The notes: generated from the sequence alone by a model not told the origin. A DNA stretch of 31,785 nucleotides from DATAFF01 sp036257595 (GCA_036257595.1 DATAFF010000096.1:1-31785); one strand, 5' to 3'; counted from the stretch's first letter, positions 8,573 to 16,325 are shown. Translations and numbers: made by a program.

Positions 8573-9631
8573 CTAACCGAAGTCGAGCTCCCACTTCAGC
8601 AAGCCATGCGCTGCCAGCGCGCCCGGCGAGCTGTAGCTGGCCGATTCCGCAGCCGTAAAGTTCGAGCCGCGACGCCGCATGGTCTGCAGAAGCAGCTGAT
8701 AATGGAAATATTTCCGGCCGCCACGCGAATGAGACCGCCGTTCGAGCGCCTGCTCCGTGCGCCTCTTGAGGTCAAAGGTGAATTTGAAGTGAGCCATCGA
8801 CAGCAGGACCCGATGAGACGGCGGCACATTGGCATTGTGACTGCCATCGAGCCAGGTGTCGTCGTCCCACTTGATCAACGGTGTCTTGAGCCATGCGGAT
8901 CTTGGCGTCGGAAACGGCAGGAAGCGCGCCACCGGTGATGGCAGGATGGACAGAGCGGGCGGAACATCCTTGATGCCGTGCTGACGAAACAGGCGCTTCG
9001 AGGCACCTTCGCCGAGCGGTTTCGGCCAGTCGTCCTCGACGAGCTCGACCAGCGGTGTTGCGTCATAATAGGGATAGCGCTCGAGAAGCTCGGAAAATGA
9101 TCGGGCGCGGATGGAGCGGTCGAGGTCCGCCAATCCTTGCGGATAGAAGTCGACAAGCGATGCGGCAACGCAGGCGATGCGGTTCCGCTCAACTATCCTG
9201 ATGACGGTCCGAATGTCGTCGATGCCCTCCGGCAGGATCAGAAACTCGTCGGCATCGGCATAGACGGCGTATCTGTTCTTGAGATATTTCCGGGGGATGA
9301 TCCTTTTCAGGAGCGTCCCGGCGCGGGTGGTGCGCGCGCCGCCCTCCCCGCCGGCAGCAACGGGGTCGCCAAAGCCGAGATCCGACGAGAGGACCAGGCA
9401 ATCCGCCTGAGCCGACAGGAATTCGCGCGTCCCGTCGCTCGACGAGTCATCGAGAATCAGAAACTGATCCACCCCCAAACGGCGATAATGATCGAGAAAA
9501 GCGGCGAGGAAGAACATCTCGTCCCGCACGATCGCGTAGAGATTCACTTCCGCGTCACGAAAGCGCCCACTTTCAATCCTGACGTGGCTCGAGCAGTCCG
9601 CCTCGGAAATCATGGCAAGCCAACAAATCAT
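8573..9631 (-). CDS. Glycosyltransferase family 2-like protein
   Basis: This 352-residue protein has an N-terminal GT-A domain. AIVRDEMFFLAAFLDHYRRL (33-52) leads to DQFLILDDSSSDGT (donor-binding Asp pair) and YADADEFLILPEG (DADEF 126-130, metal-binding DxD). This arrangement matches the GT2-like group (Glyco_tranf_2_4 type) common in capsule and LPS loci. No membrane segment is seen, so it should be cytoplasmic or membrane-peripheral. The C-terminal half (WDDDTWLDGSHNANVP, then LLSMAHFKFTF) is also typical of this group. The ATG at 9631 and an in-frame ATG at 9613 are both possible, and neither has a strong SD. It is divergent from the gene at 9694 (62 bp apart) and may share a control region with it. 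Donor and acceptor are unknown. Confidence 0.8.
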   Translation of the reverse strand: MICWLAMISEADCSSHVRIESGRFRDAEVNLYAIVRDEMFFLAAFLDHYRRLGVDQFLILDDSSSDGTREFLSAQADCLVLSSDLGFGDPVAAGGEGGARTTRAGTLLKRIIPRKYLKNRYAVYADADEFLILPEGIDDIRTVIRIVERNRIACVAASLVDFYPQGLADLDRSIRARSFSELLERYPYYDATPLVELVEDDWPKPLGEGASKRLFRQHGIKDVPPALSILPSPVARFLPFPTPRSAWLKTPLIKWDDDTWLDGSHNANVPPSHRVLLSMAHFKFTFDLKRRTEQALERRSHSRGGRKYFHYQLLLQTMRRRGSNFTAAESASYSSPGALAAHGLLKWELDFG

Positions 9632-9693
9632 GCAAGTTTGTTGCGGAGAGCGTTATGGCATGCTTCTCTGCCAGGGCATAGGGGAAAGCGGCG

Positions 9694-11388
9694 GTGGATG
9701 TGATCCGTTGGGGAAAGCCAAAGCGGTACCTGAGATCGGGCACGCGGCCTGAGGACTTCTTCAAGCAGCTGAATGACGCAGGTGTTCGCTACCTTTTGCT
9801 TCGCTGGTGGGAAAGCTTCCCGCATGTCGATCGCGGCGAGGATCTGGATGTATTGGTCCATGCCGATGATTTTCGAAGGATCGAGGAGCTGCTTTCCTCC
9901 ACGGCCAGCGAGCTGAAATGCGATGTCTATACCCATGACGGCACGCAGAGCCACCGCAAGCTGAAGGGCCCATATTTCCCGCCAATTCTTGCGAGCGACC
10001 TGTTGAAGACCAGAGTGCTCTACCGGCAGGCGGTCTTTGTCCCGGCGGCTGAGCTTTACTTCGCGTCCTTGGCTTACCATGCGGTCTTCCACAAGGGTGC
10101 GGCGGGAGGATTGCGTGGCTTTCCCGCGGGCGCGGCTGCCGCCTGCGTCTCGGAGCACGATTATGCCGGGGAGCTCGCGCGAATAGCCGCCGACTGCGGC
10201 ATCGCCATCGATGCCACGGACGCGACCGCTCTCGTCCAATGGCTCGCCGCGCGAGATTATGCCCCGAGTCTGGACATGCTGTCGAAGCTGGTCGACAAGC
10301 ACCCCGAGCTTGCGGCCTTTGCGAAGCTGCCGCCGAGGCAGCAAGTCGTCGCCGAGGGAGAGTTGTTCATTTTGGTGATGCGGCAGCTGGCGGCGTCCGA
10401 CGCAAACTATCTCGCGAGGCTGCTCGCATTGTTGCGCGAGCATCGCGTCGAGCTTCTCAAGGTTGTTCCGCTCACGAACGATCAGGTCGACGCGGCAAGT
10501 CGATTGCGGGGCGGCAATTGGAGTCGCGGGCCCTATCCGGTCTCCGGTGGTCCACCTCACACTCTGATCATCGGCTATGACTGGTATCCCCTGGCTCCCG
10601 ACGGATCGAGCGACGAGCCGCTCCTGCAGAACCAGCGGTTAAGGACGATCAAGACCCAAGCGCGCAAGCTGTTCAATCGGCGGCGCTGGTTCAGGACGTC
10701 GAATGTCGTTCATTCGCCCGACAACGAGCATGAAGCCTTCGAGTATCTCGGAGCGGTGGATCCCGCGCTTTGCCGGAAGATCGGCGCCGAGTCCCAGGCG
10801 AGAAAGGCCCGGTTTACGCGCTCGCATGATTTGATCAAATGCCTATCCCAAGGCCGTCGCGCGCGTACCGACCTCGTTCTCTATAGAGGCATGCCTGCGG
10901 TCCAGAAGACCTACAAGATCGGCTGTGAGCGGTTCTGCCAGCGAGAGATTGAGGCGAGACGCGTCTTCGCGAAATTTGTCCCCATGCCAGGGATTCTGGA
11001 GACCGGGGAAGGCCATGTGATCATGGAACATATCGGCCCGGCCGACTATCTCGATCTCGCATCGATGACTCATGTCGAAAAGTGCCGCGTGTCGGAGTTC
11101 TTCGTCCGATGCGTGAAGGCGTTCTGGACCAGGGGATATTTTCAGGCCGATTTCTCGCCGCGAAACTTCCTGGTTTCGCGGGCCGATGGAATTTCGCTGA
11201 TCGACTTCGAATTCCTGCAATCCTACAGGGATGCCAAACCTTCCTTCCGCGAAGCCTATGAATTTTGCGGAATACCGATCGGTGCACGGGCCTATGACGT
11301 GCCGGAGGGGATTCGAAAGAACATGATCAATCATCGAAATTGGCGGTCATTGCCGTTCAACACCTATATTGCACCGCTGATCGGCTGA
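9694..11388 (+). CDS. Nucleotidyltransferase-like / kinase-like multidomain protein (kinase last)
   Basis: This 564-residue protein has the same modules as the gene at 4874-6649, in permuted order. Residues 20-140 are nucleotidyltransferase-like: VRYLLLRWWE, then DRGEDLDVLV (Asp50/Asp52), then GPYFPP...RVL and ELYFASLAYHAVFHK. The middle part has LIIGYDWYPLAPDG (291-304) and HSPDN (340-344). Residues 390-530 are kinase-like: Lys405 in VQKTYK, Glu in REIEARRVF, hinge IMEHIG, a loop reading FQADFSPRNFLV (484-495) and LIDFEF (Asp504). The loop His is Gln484 and DFG is DFE, so catalysis may be altered or lost, though Asp486 and Asn491 remain. GTG start with AGGGGA about nine bases upstream. No signal peptide or clear membrane helix. 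Partners are inferred from the surrounding glycan genes. Confidence 0.75.
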   Translation: MDVIRWGKPKRYLRSGTRPEDFFKQLNDAGVRYLLLRWWESFPHVDRGEDLDVLVHADDFRRIEELLSSTASELKCDVYTHDGTQSHRKLKGPYFPPILASDLLKTRVLYRQAVFVPAAELYFASLAYHAVFHKGAAGGLRGFPAGAAAACVSEHDYAGELARIAADCGIAIDATDATALVQWLAARDYAPSLDMLSKLVDKHPELAAFAKLPPRQQVVAEGELFILVMRQLAASDANYLARLLALLREHRVELLKVVPLTNDQVDAASRLRGGNWSRGPYPVSGGPPHTLIIGYDWYPLAPDGSSDEPLLQNQRLRTIKTQARKLFNRRRWFRTSNVVHSPDNEHEAFEYLGAVDPALCRKIGAESQARKARFTRSHDLIKCLSQGRRARTDLVLYRGMPAVQKTYKIGCERFCQREIEARRVFAKFVPMPGILETGEGHVIMEHIGPADYLDLASMTHVEKCRVSEFFVRCVKAFWTRGYFQADFSPRNFLVSRADGISLIDFEFLQSYRDAKPSFREAYEFCGIPIGARAYDVPEGIRKNMINHRNWRSLPFNTYIAPLIG

Positions 11389-11417
11389 TTATCAGAGCGA
11401 GGAAAAATGAAGGCGAT

Positions 11418-11437
11418 GCTGTGCTGAACGGCACAGC
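11418..11437 (+). terminator. Perfect hairpin downstream of the 9694-11388 gene
   Basis: GCTGTGC and GCACAGC form a 7-bp stem around a 6-base loop, 30 bp after the stop codon. There is no U-run, so it may be a Rho-assisted terminator or an RNA 3-prime stabiliser. From here to the first tRNA-like gene (11525) I see nothing else. Confidence 0.35.
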
Positions 11438-11524
11438 GGCCACGGCTTCTGTCGGCTAATGTGCGCCCGGGTTGGTTCGGCTTGAGCCGGCTCCGACGTC
11501 GTTTGGCGGGCTTGGTACGTTCTT

Positions 11525-11600
11525 GCTGCTCAAGCAACTGTGGTCAATGCAGCGGCCTGAAAAGCCGAGGAACTTGGTTCGATTCCAAGGGGCAGCACCA
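11525..11600 (+). tRNA. tRNA-Phe-like gene (anticodon GAA)
   Basis: The fold can be drawn by hand. The acceptor stem GCTGCTC/GGGCAGC is fully paired (one G-U), followed by an encoded ACCA end (11597-11600). The D stem is GCA/TGC with a GG-containing loop. The anticodon stem is GCGGC/GCCGA (one outer mismatch) with loop CTGAAAA, so the anticodon is GAA (11559-11561). The T arm CTTGG-TTCGATT-CCAAG is perfect. Unusual features are A at position 8, where U is nearly universal, and a three-pair D stem. It may be a divergent or mobile-element tRNA rather than the housekeeping tRNA-Phe. Confidence 0.7.
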
Positions 11601-11622
11601 TCTTCTCTGCGTTCCATTTGCT

Positions 11623-11697
11623 AGCGGTGTAGCTTAACGGTAGAGCAGCGGTCTCATACGCCGCCCGTGACGGGTTCGATTCCCTCCTCCGCTACCA
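11623..11697 (+). tRNA. tRNA-like gene with CAU anticodon (Met/Ile2-like), partly degenerate
   Basis: It lies 22 bp after the Phe-like tRNA on the same strand. The acceptor stem AGCGGTG/CTCCGCT pairs at six of seven positions (one T-T) and the end ACCA is encoded. The D arm is GCTT...GAGC. The anticodon stem GCGGT/GCCGC is paired, with loop CTCATAC giving CAT (11655-11657). The T loop TTCGATT is intact, but its stem ACGGG/CCCTC has two outer mismatches. CAU could mean Met, initiator Met or lysidine-modified Ile. The outer T-stem and acceptor mismatches suggest a decaying or atypical tRNA. Confidence 0.6.
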
Positions 11698-11751
11698 GAT
11701 TGCCGGTCCGGATGCGAACCGCCGGCGGGAGATCAAGCGAGGTCTACACCG

Positions 11752-12648
11752 CTATGCTGACGCATGTGTTCCAAGAGCTGCGACCAGCGCGTCAACGAGG
11801 CCGCGGCCAGCGCTGCCATCCTTATCGTGGCGTGGATTGTAGATGGCAACCTCGAGGCCGATCGCCTTGCCGGTTGCCAGGACGATAACGAGCGCCTTCA
11901 CCAGCTCGTCCCAGGACAGGCCGCCAGGCACTCGGAAATCAACCGCCGGCATGATGGCATCGTCGAGGCAGTCGGCATCCAGGTGGATAAAGAAACCGGT
12001 CAGCTCCGGCCGTATCAGATGGTCAACCGCCGCGCGGGCGGCGCTTTCGACTCCCAAGCGGCGTACTGCGCCGAGATCGTAGGCGATGAGCTGCGCGGGC
12101 AGAGGCTGGCTGCCATATTGGGCCTGGTCCTCATGGTCGCGAAACGCGAAGGCAACGGTGTCCTCCGGCCTTACCAGCGGGCAGCGGCCCTCGAGACCGG
12201 TCAGCAGCGACGGCCCGTGCCCCGTGACGAATGCCAGATCCATGGATGCGCCCTCACCCCTCGGCTCGGCCTCGGGCTGGAAGAAGTCGGCATGGCCATC
12301 GATGAACAACAGACCATAGCGGCCGCGCCGCCGCAGCGCGAGCATCGAGCCCAGCACGATCGTGCAGTCGCCGCCGAGCACCACAGGAAACTCGCCGGCG
12401 TCCAGCACCGCCCCCACAGCGTCCGCGAGCTTGGGCGACCACGCCGCCATCGCCTTGGCGTTCAGGACCAGGGTTTCGCGATCTCGCATGCGATCCTTCG
12501 GCGGAACGGCAAGCCGCCCCGCATTGCGGGCATGGATGCGATCGGCAAGGCCCAGCTGCAGGAGGCGGTCGGGCAAGTCTTCCACACCATCGGTCGTCAG
12601 ACCAAGCGAGGAAGGTGCTTCGAGGATGGCATAGGGGCGAAACGGCAT
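11752..12648 (-). CDS. Arginase/agmatinase/formiminoglutamase (ureohydrolase) family protein
   Basis: This 298-residue cytoplasmic hydrolase of the ureohydrolase fold has the binuclear-metal motifs in order: VLGGDCT (91-96), DGHADF (117-122), HLDADCLDD (222-230) and late Glu266 in GLEVAIYNP. The first motif has Cys95 where classical arginases and agmatinases have His (GGDH). That change is seen in a separate branch of the family, so the substrate (arginine, agmatine, guanidino-acid or another) is not determined. The ATG at 12648 has GGGAG upstream and starts at the true N-terminal strand (MPFRPYAILEAPSSLGL); an upstream extension looks non-coding. It converges on the tRNA-like pair and follows the DUF6644 gene on the same strand with a 108-bp gap. 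No other arginine-catabolism gene is present. Confidence 0.8.
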   Translation of the reverse strand: MPFRPYAILEAPSSLGLTTDGVEDLPDRLLQLGLADRIHARNAGRLAVPPKDRMRDRETLVLNAKAMAAWSPKLADAVGAVLDAGEFPVVLGGDCTIVLGSMLALRRRGRYGLLFIDGHADFFQPEAEPRGEGASMDLAFVTGHGPSLLTGLEGRCPLVRPEDTVAFAFRDHEDQAQYGSQPLPAQLIAYDLGAVRRLGVESAARAAVDHLIRPELTGFFIHLDADCLDDAIMPAVDFRVPGGLSWDELVKALVIVLATGKAIGLEVAIYNPRHDKDGSAGRGLVDALVAALGTHASA

Positions 12649-12756
12649 GGGCGGCTCCCGGTTTCCGCGAACTGGAACTTGCGCTAGGCCGAAATGTTTC
12701 CGCGCCAACCAACCTCGCGAGAGAAAGGGTGGCCAGAGCCTGAGTTGAACCACGAC

Positions 12757-13203
12757 CTACACGTAGGCGATGAGCCGGCCAGCCAGCAGCACCGAGATCC
12801 AGGCGACCAGCGAGATGGCGGCGCTGGCAGGCACCTGCCACACCCTTCCCTGCGCACGCAGCAGGTGATTGGCGACGACATTCACCAGTGCCACCGCGAG
12901 TATCGCCATCTTGACGATGAAAACAGGGTTCCTGCCCAGCGCCGTCGCCTCGGCGGCGAACAGGACGCTGCCGCCGGCAACGATCAAGACGAAACCGAAG
13001 ATCGCGACCGCAATGGCCAGCCAGCCTTGCGAGAAGGTCGTCGCCCGCGACAGCACGGCAAGATCATAGACGGTGATCGAGCCGACCAGGAGTGCTGCCC
13101 CGAGGACATGGGAGAGGTTGGCCAGCGGATAGAGCCAGGGCGATGAACGCGCCGTCATGCCCCATGTCGAGTGCTCGACTGCGGCCAGGAACGCCTCGAA
13201 CAT
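12757..13203 (-). CDS. DUF6644-like inner-membrane protein
   Basis: The 148-residue protein has four predicted membrane helices: near residues 26-45 (YPLANLSHVLGAALLVGSI), 60-82 (GWLAIAVAIFGFVLIVAGGS), 93-112 and 124-145. The pattern with His32 in the first helix and the following GSITVYDL is that of the DUF6644 group, which often sits beside DUF6152 proteins. That pairing is seen here: the DUF6152 gene ends 3 bp before its start. The SD AGGTGA lies about four to nine bases before the ATG. Its function is unknown. The conserved His32 and Asp suggest possible metal or haem binding, but this is inference. Family assignment is from recall of the pattern and the neighbour. Confidence 0.65.
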   Translation of the reverse strand: MFEAFLAAVEHSTWGMTARSSPWLYPLANLSHVLGAALLVGSITVYDLAVLSRATTFSQGWLAIAVAIFGFVLIVAGGSVLFAAEATALGRNPVFIVKMAILAVALVNVVANHLLRAQGRVWQVPASAAISLVAWISVLLAGRLIAYV

Positions 13204-13206
13204 TCG

Positions 13207-13554
13207 TCACCTGAGCTCGTATGCCTTTTCGCCGACGGTAATCCGCTCGGCGCGCATCTCGTGCTGCACCCGGGTCGAGGGGTAGCCTTCGACCGCGATC
13301 TCCTTGCCGGGAGCGAGCATGGCCTCGCTCAAGCCGCGCCTCTGCATGCGCGATATCGGCGCCAGCGTTGCCTGCCAGCTCTGCCCTTCATGCTTCACCG
13401 TGATGGTGACATGGGGATTGTGCCAATCGAGCGCCTCGACCGGCGACTTGATGGTGAAAACCTTGCTGGAATCATAGCTCCCCCAGCCATGATGCGCGAG
13501 AGCAGCACCAGGCAGGGCCGCCAAGACAAGAAGAGCGATCAAGGGCTTGTGCAT
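13207..13554 (-). CDS. DUF6152-family periplasmic protein
   Basis: This 115-residue protein has a clean signal peptide (MHKPLIALLVLAALPGAALA) followed at once by HHGWGSYD. That start on the mature protein is the mark of the DUF6152 family, and the His pair may bind metal. The rest is beta-rich (VEALDWHNPHVTITVKHEG, then ISRMQRRGLSEAMLAPGKEI), resembling a small OB-like barrel. The SD GGAGG is seven bases before the ATG. It overlaps functionally with the next gene: the DUF6644 membrane protein begins 3 bp after its stop, so the two are one transcription unit. They probably act together at the inner membrane and periplasm. No reaction is known. Confidence 0.75.
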   Translation of the reverse strand: MHKPLIALLVLAALPGAALAHHGWGSYDSSKVFTIKSPVEALDWHNPHVTITVKHEGQSWQATLAPISRMQRRGLSEAMLAPGKEIAVEGYPSTRVQHEMRAERITVGEKAYELR

Positions 13555-13598
13555 ATCAGTCCTCCATGCAATTGCGTCCCATATAGGGGTTCAGCCGA

Positions 13599-15350
13599 TC
13601 AATGAACAGGCTCGGTCGGCTGCGCGAAGCTGCCCTCGGCAACCATCGAAGCGAAAGCGCCGCCCTTGGCCAGCAGCCCGCGAAACGTGCCGCGCTCGAT
13701 GATCCGGCCGTCCTCGAGAACGAGAATCAAGTCGGCATCGGCAACGGTCGAGAGGCGGTGCGCGATGATGAAGGTGGTCCGCCCCTTCCTCACGGCGTCG
13801 AGGGCCTGCTTGATGCGCCGCTCGGTCTCGACATCGAGGGCGCTCGTCGCCTCATCCAGGATGAGAATCGGCGCATCCTTCAGGATGGCGCGGGCGATGG
13901 CCAGGCGCTGGCGCTCGCCGCCGGACAGAGATGCGCCCCGCTCGCCGATCACGAAGTCATAGCCGCCGGGCTTACGGATGATGAACTCATGGGCCACGGC
14001 CCGCTTCGCTGCCTCGATGACCTCCTCATCGGTCGCACCGGGTCTGCCGATGCGGAGATTCTCGGCGATGCTGCGGTTGAAGAGACCGGCGTCCTGGAAC
14101 ACCACCGCAATCGCACTGCGCAAGGATGTGAGCTTGATGTCGCGTATGTCGATTCCGTCAAGGGTGATGCGACCCTGGTCGGGGTCGCGCAGCCGCTGCA
14201 GGAGAGCGAGGGTGGTGGTCTTCCCCGATCCGGTGCGACCGACCAGGGCGACGGTCTTGCCGGGCTCGGCCGCGAAGTCGATGTCGTGGATGCCGAAATG
14301 GCCGTCCGGAAAGGAGAAGGAGAGAGTCTCGTAGCGGACCTGACCTTCAGGACTCGAAAGCGGCTGGGCATCGGGCCGGTCGATGACCAGGCTCGGCGTG
14401 TCCACCAAGTCGAAATAGGTATCGATCGCCGGCTTTTGGTTGAACAGGCTGAGGATGAAGCGCGACAGCTGATCGAGCCTGGAGATCAGGATGTTGGCCA
14501 GCATGACGAAGCCGACGACCTCGCCGACGGTGAGCTGCCCGCGCTGGACCAGCCACGTCCCGAGCGCAACGATCGCCACCACGGTGATCGTCGCTGCGGC
14601 GCGCGTCAGCACGCTCACCACCGCCCACCAGGTCAGCACCGGATATTGTGCCGCCAACAGGTCGCGCATCAGGTCCTTCAAGGCGGTCGCCTCGGCCTCG
14701 AGCCGGGTGAAGCTTTGGACGACCATGACATTGCCAAGCACATCGCCGACGCGTCCGGTCAGATCGCGGTGATAGCGCTCGACCGCCGCCTGCTGGTCGA
14801 TGGTGCGCCTGAATGCGAAGATGTTGGCGGCGAGATAGATGGTGCCGAGCACGACCAGGACGGCGGCGATCTGCAGGTTCATCGACAGCGCCATCGGAAC
14901 CAGGAAGGTCACGCTCACGATCGCTGCCAAGTGCTCGCGCATGAAGGCGAGCCAGAGCCCGAACAGGCAGTCGGTGCCCTGTTGAATGGCGCGGATGACG
15001 GTCCCGGTGCCCTTCCTTGCGTGATAGCTGAGCGGCAGGGTGATCGCCTGCTCGAAGGCCGTGCTCATGGCAATGAGCCGCCGGCGATGGGCAAGCCGGT
15101 CGGCGGCAACGGCAACGGTCACACCGGCGAGGATCCCGAACAGCCCGAGCGCCGCCCAGGCCGCGATCATCCAGTAGACCACGCTTCCCGTGGTCAGGGC
15201 GTCGACCACCCTGCCCCAGAGATATGCCTCGCCAAGAGGCACGATGCCGATGACCGAATTCGACACGACCAGCGCCGCAACCATGGCGCGCTCGGGTGCA
15301 AGCTCGCTCAGGGCCCGCCAATAGGTCTGCCAGAGTGATGGTTCGGTCAT
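13599..15350 (-). CDS. ndvA: Cyclic beta-1,2-glucan ABC exporter, NdvA/ChvA type
   Basis: This 583-residue fused permease/ATPase is the size of NdvA/ChvA, which exports cyclic beta-1,2-glucan across the inner membrane. The start (LWQTYWRALSELAPERAMVA) and the region IVPLGEAYLWGRVVDALT match the N-terminal pattern of those proteins. The membrane domain spans about 20-300. The ATPase domain has Walker A GRTGSGKT (371-378), VVFQD Q-loop, signature LSGGE (475-479), Walker B ILILDE (495-500) and His531 (IAHRLST). No ndvB glucan synthase lies in the window, so the substrate is inferred from similarity only; another polysaccharide or lipid is possible. The ATG has no clear SD. Repeat copy B lies about 20 bp upstream of it, between this gene and the CAP gene on the same strand. 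Confidence 0.75.
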   Translation of the reverse strand: MTEPSLWQTYWRALSELAPERAMVAALVVSNSVIGIVPLGEAYLWGRVVDALTTGSVVYWMIAAWAALGLFGILAGVTVAVAADRLAHRRRLIAMSTAFEQAITLPLSYHARKGTGTVIRAIQQGTDCLFGLWLAFMREHLAAIVSVTFLVPMALSMNLQIAAVLVVLGTIYLAANIFAFRRTIDQQAAVERYHRDLTGRVGDVLGNVMVVQSFTRLEAEATALKDLMRDLLAAQYPVLTWWAVVSVLTRAAATITVVAIVALGTWLVQRGQLTVGEVVGFVMLANILISRLDQLSRFILSLFNQKPAIDTYFDLVDTPSLVIDRPDAQPLSSPEGQVRYETLSFSFPDGHFGIHDIDFAAEPGKTVALVGRTGSGKTTTLALLQRLRDPDQGRITLDGIDIRDIKLTSLRSAIAVVFQDAGLFNRSIAENLRIGRPGATDEEVIEAAKRAVAHEFIIRKPGGYDFVIGERGASLSGGERQRLAIARAILKDAPILILDEATSALDVETERRIKQALDAVRKGRTTFIIAHRLSTVADADLILVLEDGRIIERGTFRGLLAKGGAFASMVAEGSFAQPTEPVH

Positions 15351-15370
15351 TACGGGAGCATTGCCGTAAA

Positions 15371-15449
15371 ATGGGCAGTCGGCAAATAGGCAATAGGCAG
15401 TACCCGGAGCACTTCCCGACTGCCTACTGCCTATCTGCCTACTGCCTCA
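15371..15449 (-). repeat. Heptad-repeat hairpin element, copy B
   Basis: It has the same 7-bp-unit arms and core as copy A, but inverted: read on the minus strand the core is GGGAAGTGCTCCGGGTACTG. The plus-strand right arm is four near-perfect CTACTGC/CTATCTGC units. The stop codon of the CAP-domain gene (TGA, 15447-15449) forms its edge, and the ndvA start is 20 bp past the other edge. In an RNA from the CAP gene it would form a long stem between the two reading frames. Confidence 0.85.
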
Positions 15450-16217
15450 TCCATGGCGGTCTCCCGAGGCGGTGCCTTCGCCCGCCGTGTCGGAGGGTGC
15501 GCCCTCGGTCTGCCAGAAGATCTGCACCGCATAGAGGGAATCGCCGATCTCGACCGCACCCGTCGACACATATCCGAAAACGGGCTTGAGAAGGTTCCGG
15601 CGATGGCCGCTGGAATTGACCCATTGCTGAAAGAGCGTCTTGGCGCGCGCCCGATCGACGGTGCCCTTCGTCTGCCAGTTCATGGCGGCATTCTCGGAAT
15701 GGCGCCCGACCAGCTTCGGGTCGGCAAAGGCAGCGAAACGCTTCATGAAGCCGTAGCCATTGCGCGACGTATGGCCGACATAGCCGCCAAGCGCCATGTC
15801 GAGCGCCTGCGCCCGCGCCGCCACCTTCATGCGCTCGGCCGCGGCGACCGGCTGCACGCCGCTGCTGCGCCGGTAGTCGGCGGCCATGCCGTCGAGAAGG
15901 GCTTCGAGATCCGGCCGGAATTTGGCACCCTTCTTGGGATCGGCGACCAGCGCGCGGGCATAGGTGCGATATGGGTTGTTCCCCGGCGGGGGCTCAGGGC
16001 TCGCCAGGGGCTCCGCCGCGGGTGCGGGCGGCGGGTCGGCCGAGGGCGCGGAGGCAGACCCGGTCAGCTGGCTGATGCCGAGCGACGGCATTTCGAGCAG
16101 ATCGGTGCTGCAGGCGCCGAGAAGCACCGACACGCCAACCGCCATCACACACCGGAAAAATCCCGCAATCCCCATGGCTTGGCGAATTGACACGGCTTCT
16201 TGGCCGAAATCTGACAA
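15447..16217 (-). CDS. CAP/SCP-domain lipoprotein
   Basis: This 256-residue protein has a signal peptide ending in a lipobox (LLGAC), so it should be lipid-anchored on the outer face of the inner or the outer membrane. A Pro/Ala-rich linker (SAPSADPPPAPAAEPLASPE) leads to a CAP domain (about 80-240). The domain carries the hallmark GYVGHTSRNGYGF, then RHSENAAMNW and the signature WVNSSGHRRNLLKP. CAP proteins of bacteria are secreted, with unclear activity in most cases. Two starts are possible: a TTG at 16217, with AAGGA about seven bases upstream (used here), and the in-frame ATG at 16175, which gives a more standard signal peptide. The stop codon is part of repeat copy B. Confidence 0.8.
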   Translation of the reverse strand: MSDFGQEAVSIRQAMGIAGFFRCVMAVGVSVLLGACSTDLLEMPSLGISQLTGSASAPSADPPPAPAAEPLASPEPPPGNNPYRTYARALVADPKKGAKFRPDLEALLDGMAADYRRSSGVQPVAAAERMKVAARAQALDMALGGYVGHTSRNGYGFMKRFAAFADPKLVGRHSENAAMNWQTKGTVDRARAKTLFQQWVNSSGHRRNLLKPVFGYVSTGAVEIGDSLYAVQIFWQTEGAPSDTAGEGTASGDRHG

Positions 16218-16325
16218 TCCCCATCCTTTTCTTGGGCTCGATTGTGGGATTGCTCACATCCTGGCGGCGGGGGACTCGGCTAACGTAGGGTCACGCCGCC
16301 GACCTCCCTGCAACGAGGCGGCCAT

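Noticed and set aside
12720..12756. tRNA-like tail on the minus strand (GGTTCAACTC, then GGCCACC)
   Set aside because: No matching T stem, anticodon arm or acceptor stem could be drawn.
13602..15338. 578-codon plus-strand frame over ndvA
   Set aside because: It mirrors the ndvA exporter on the opposite strand and has no recognisable motif.
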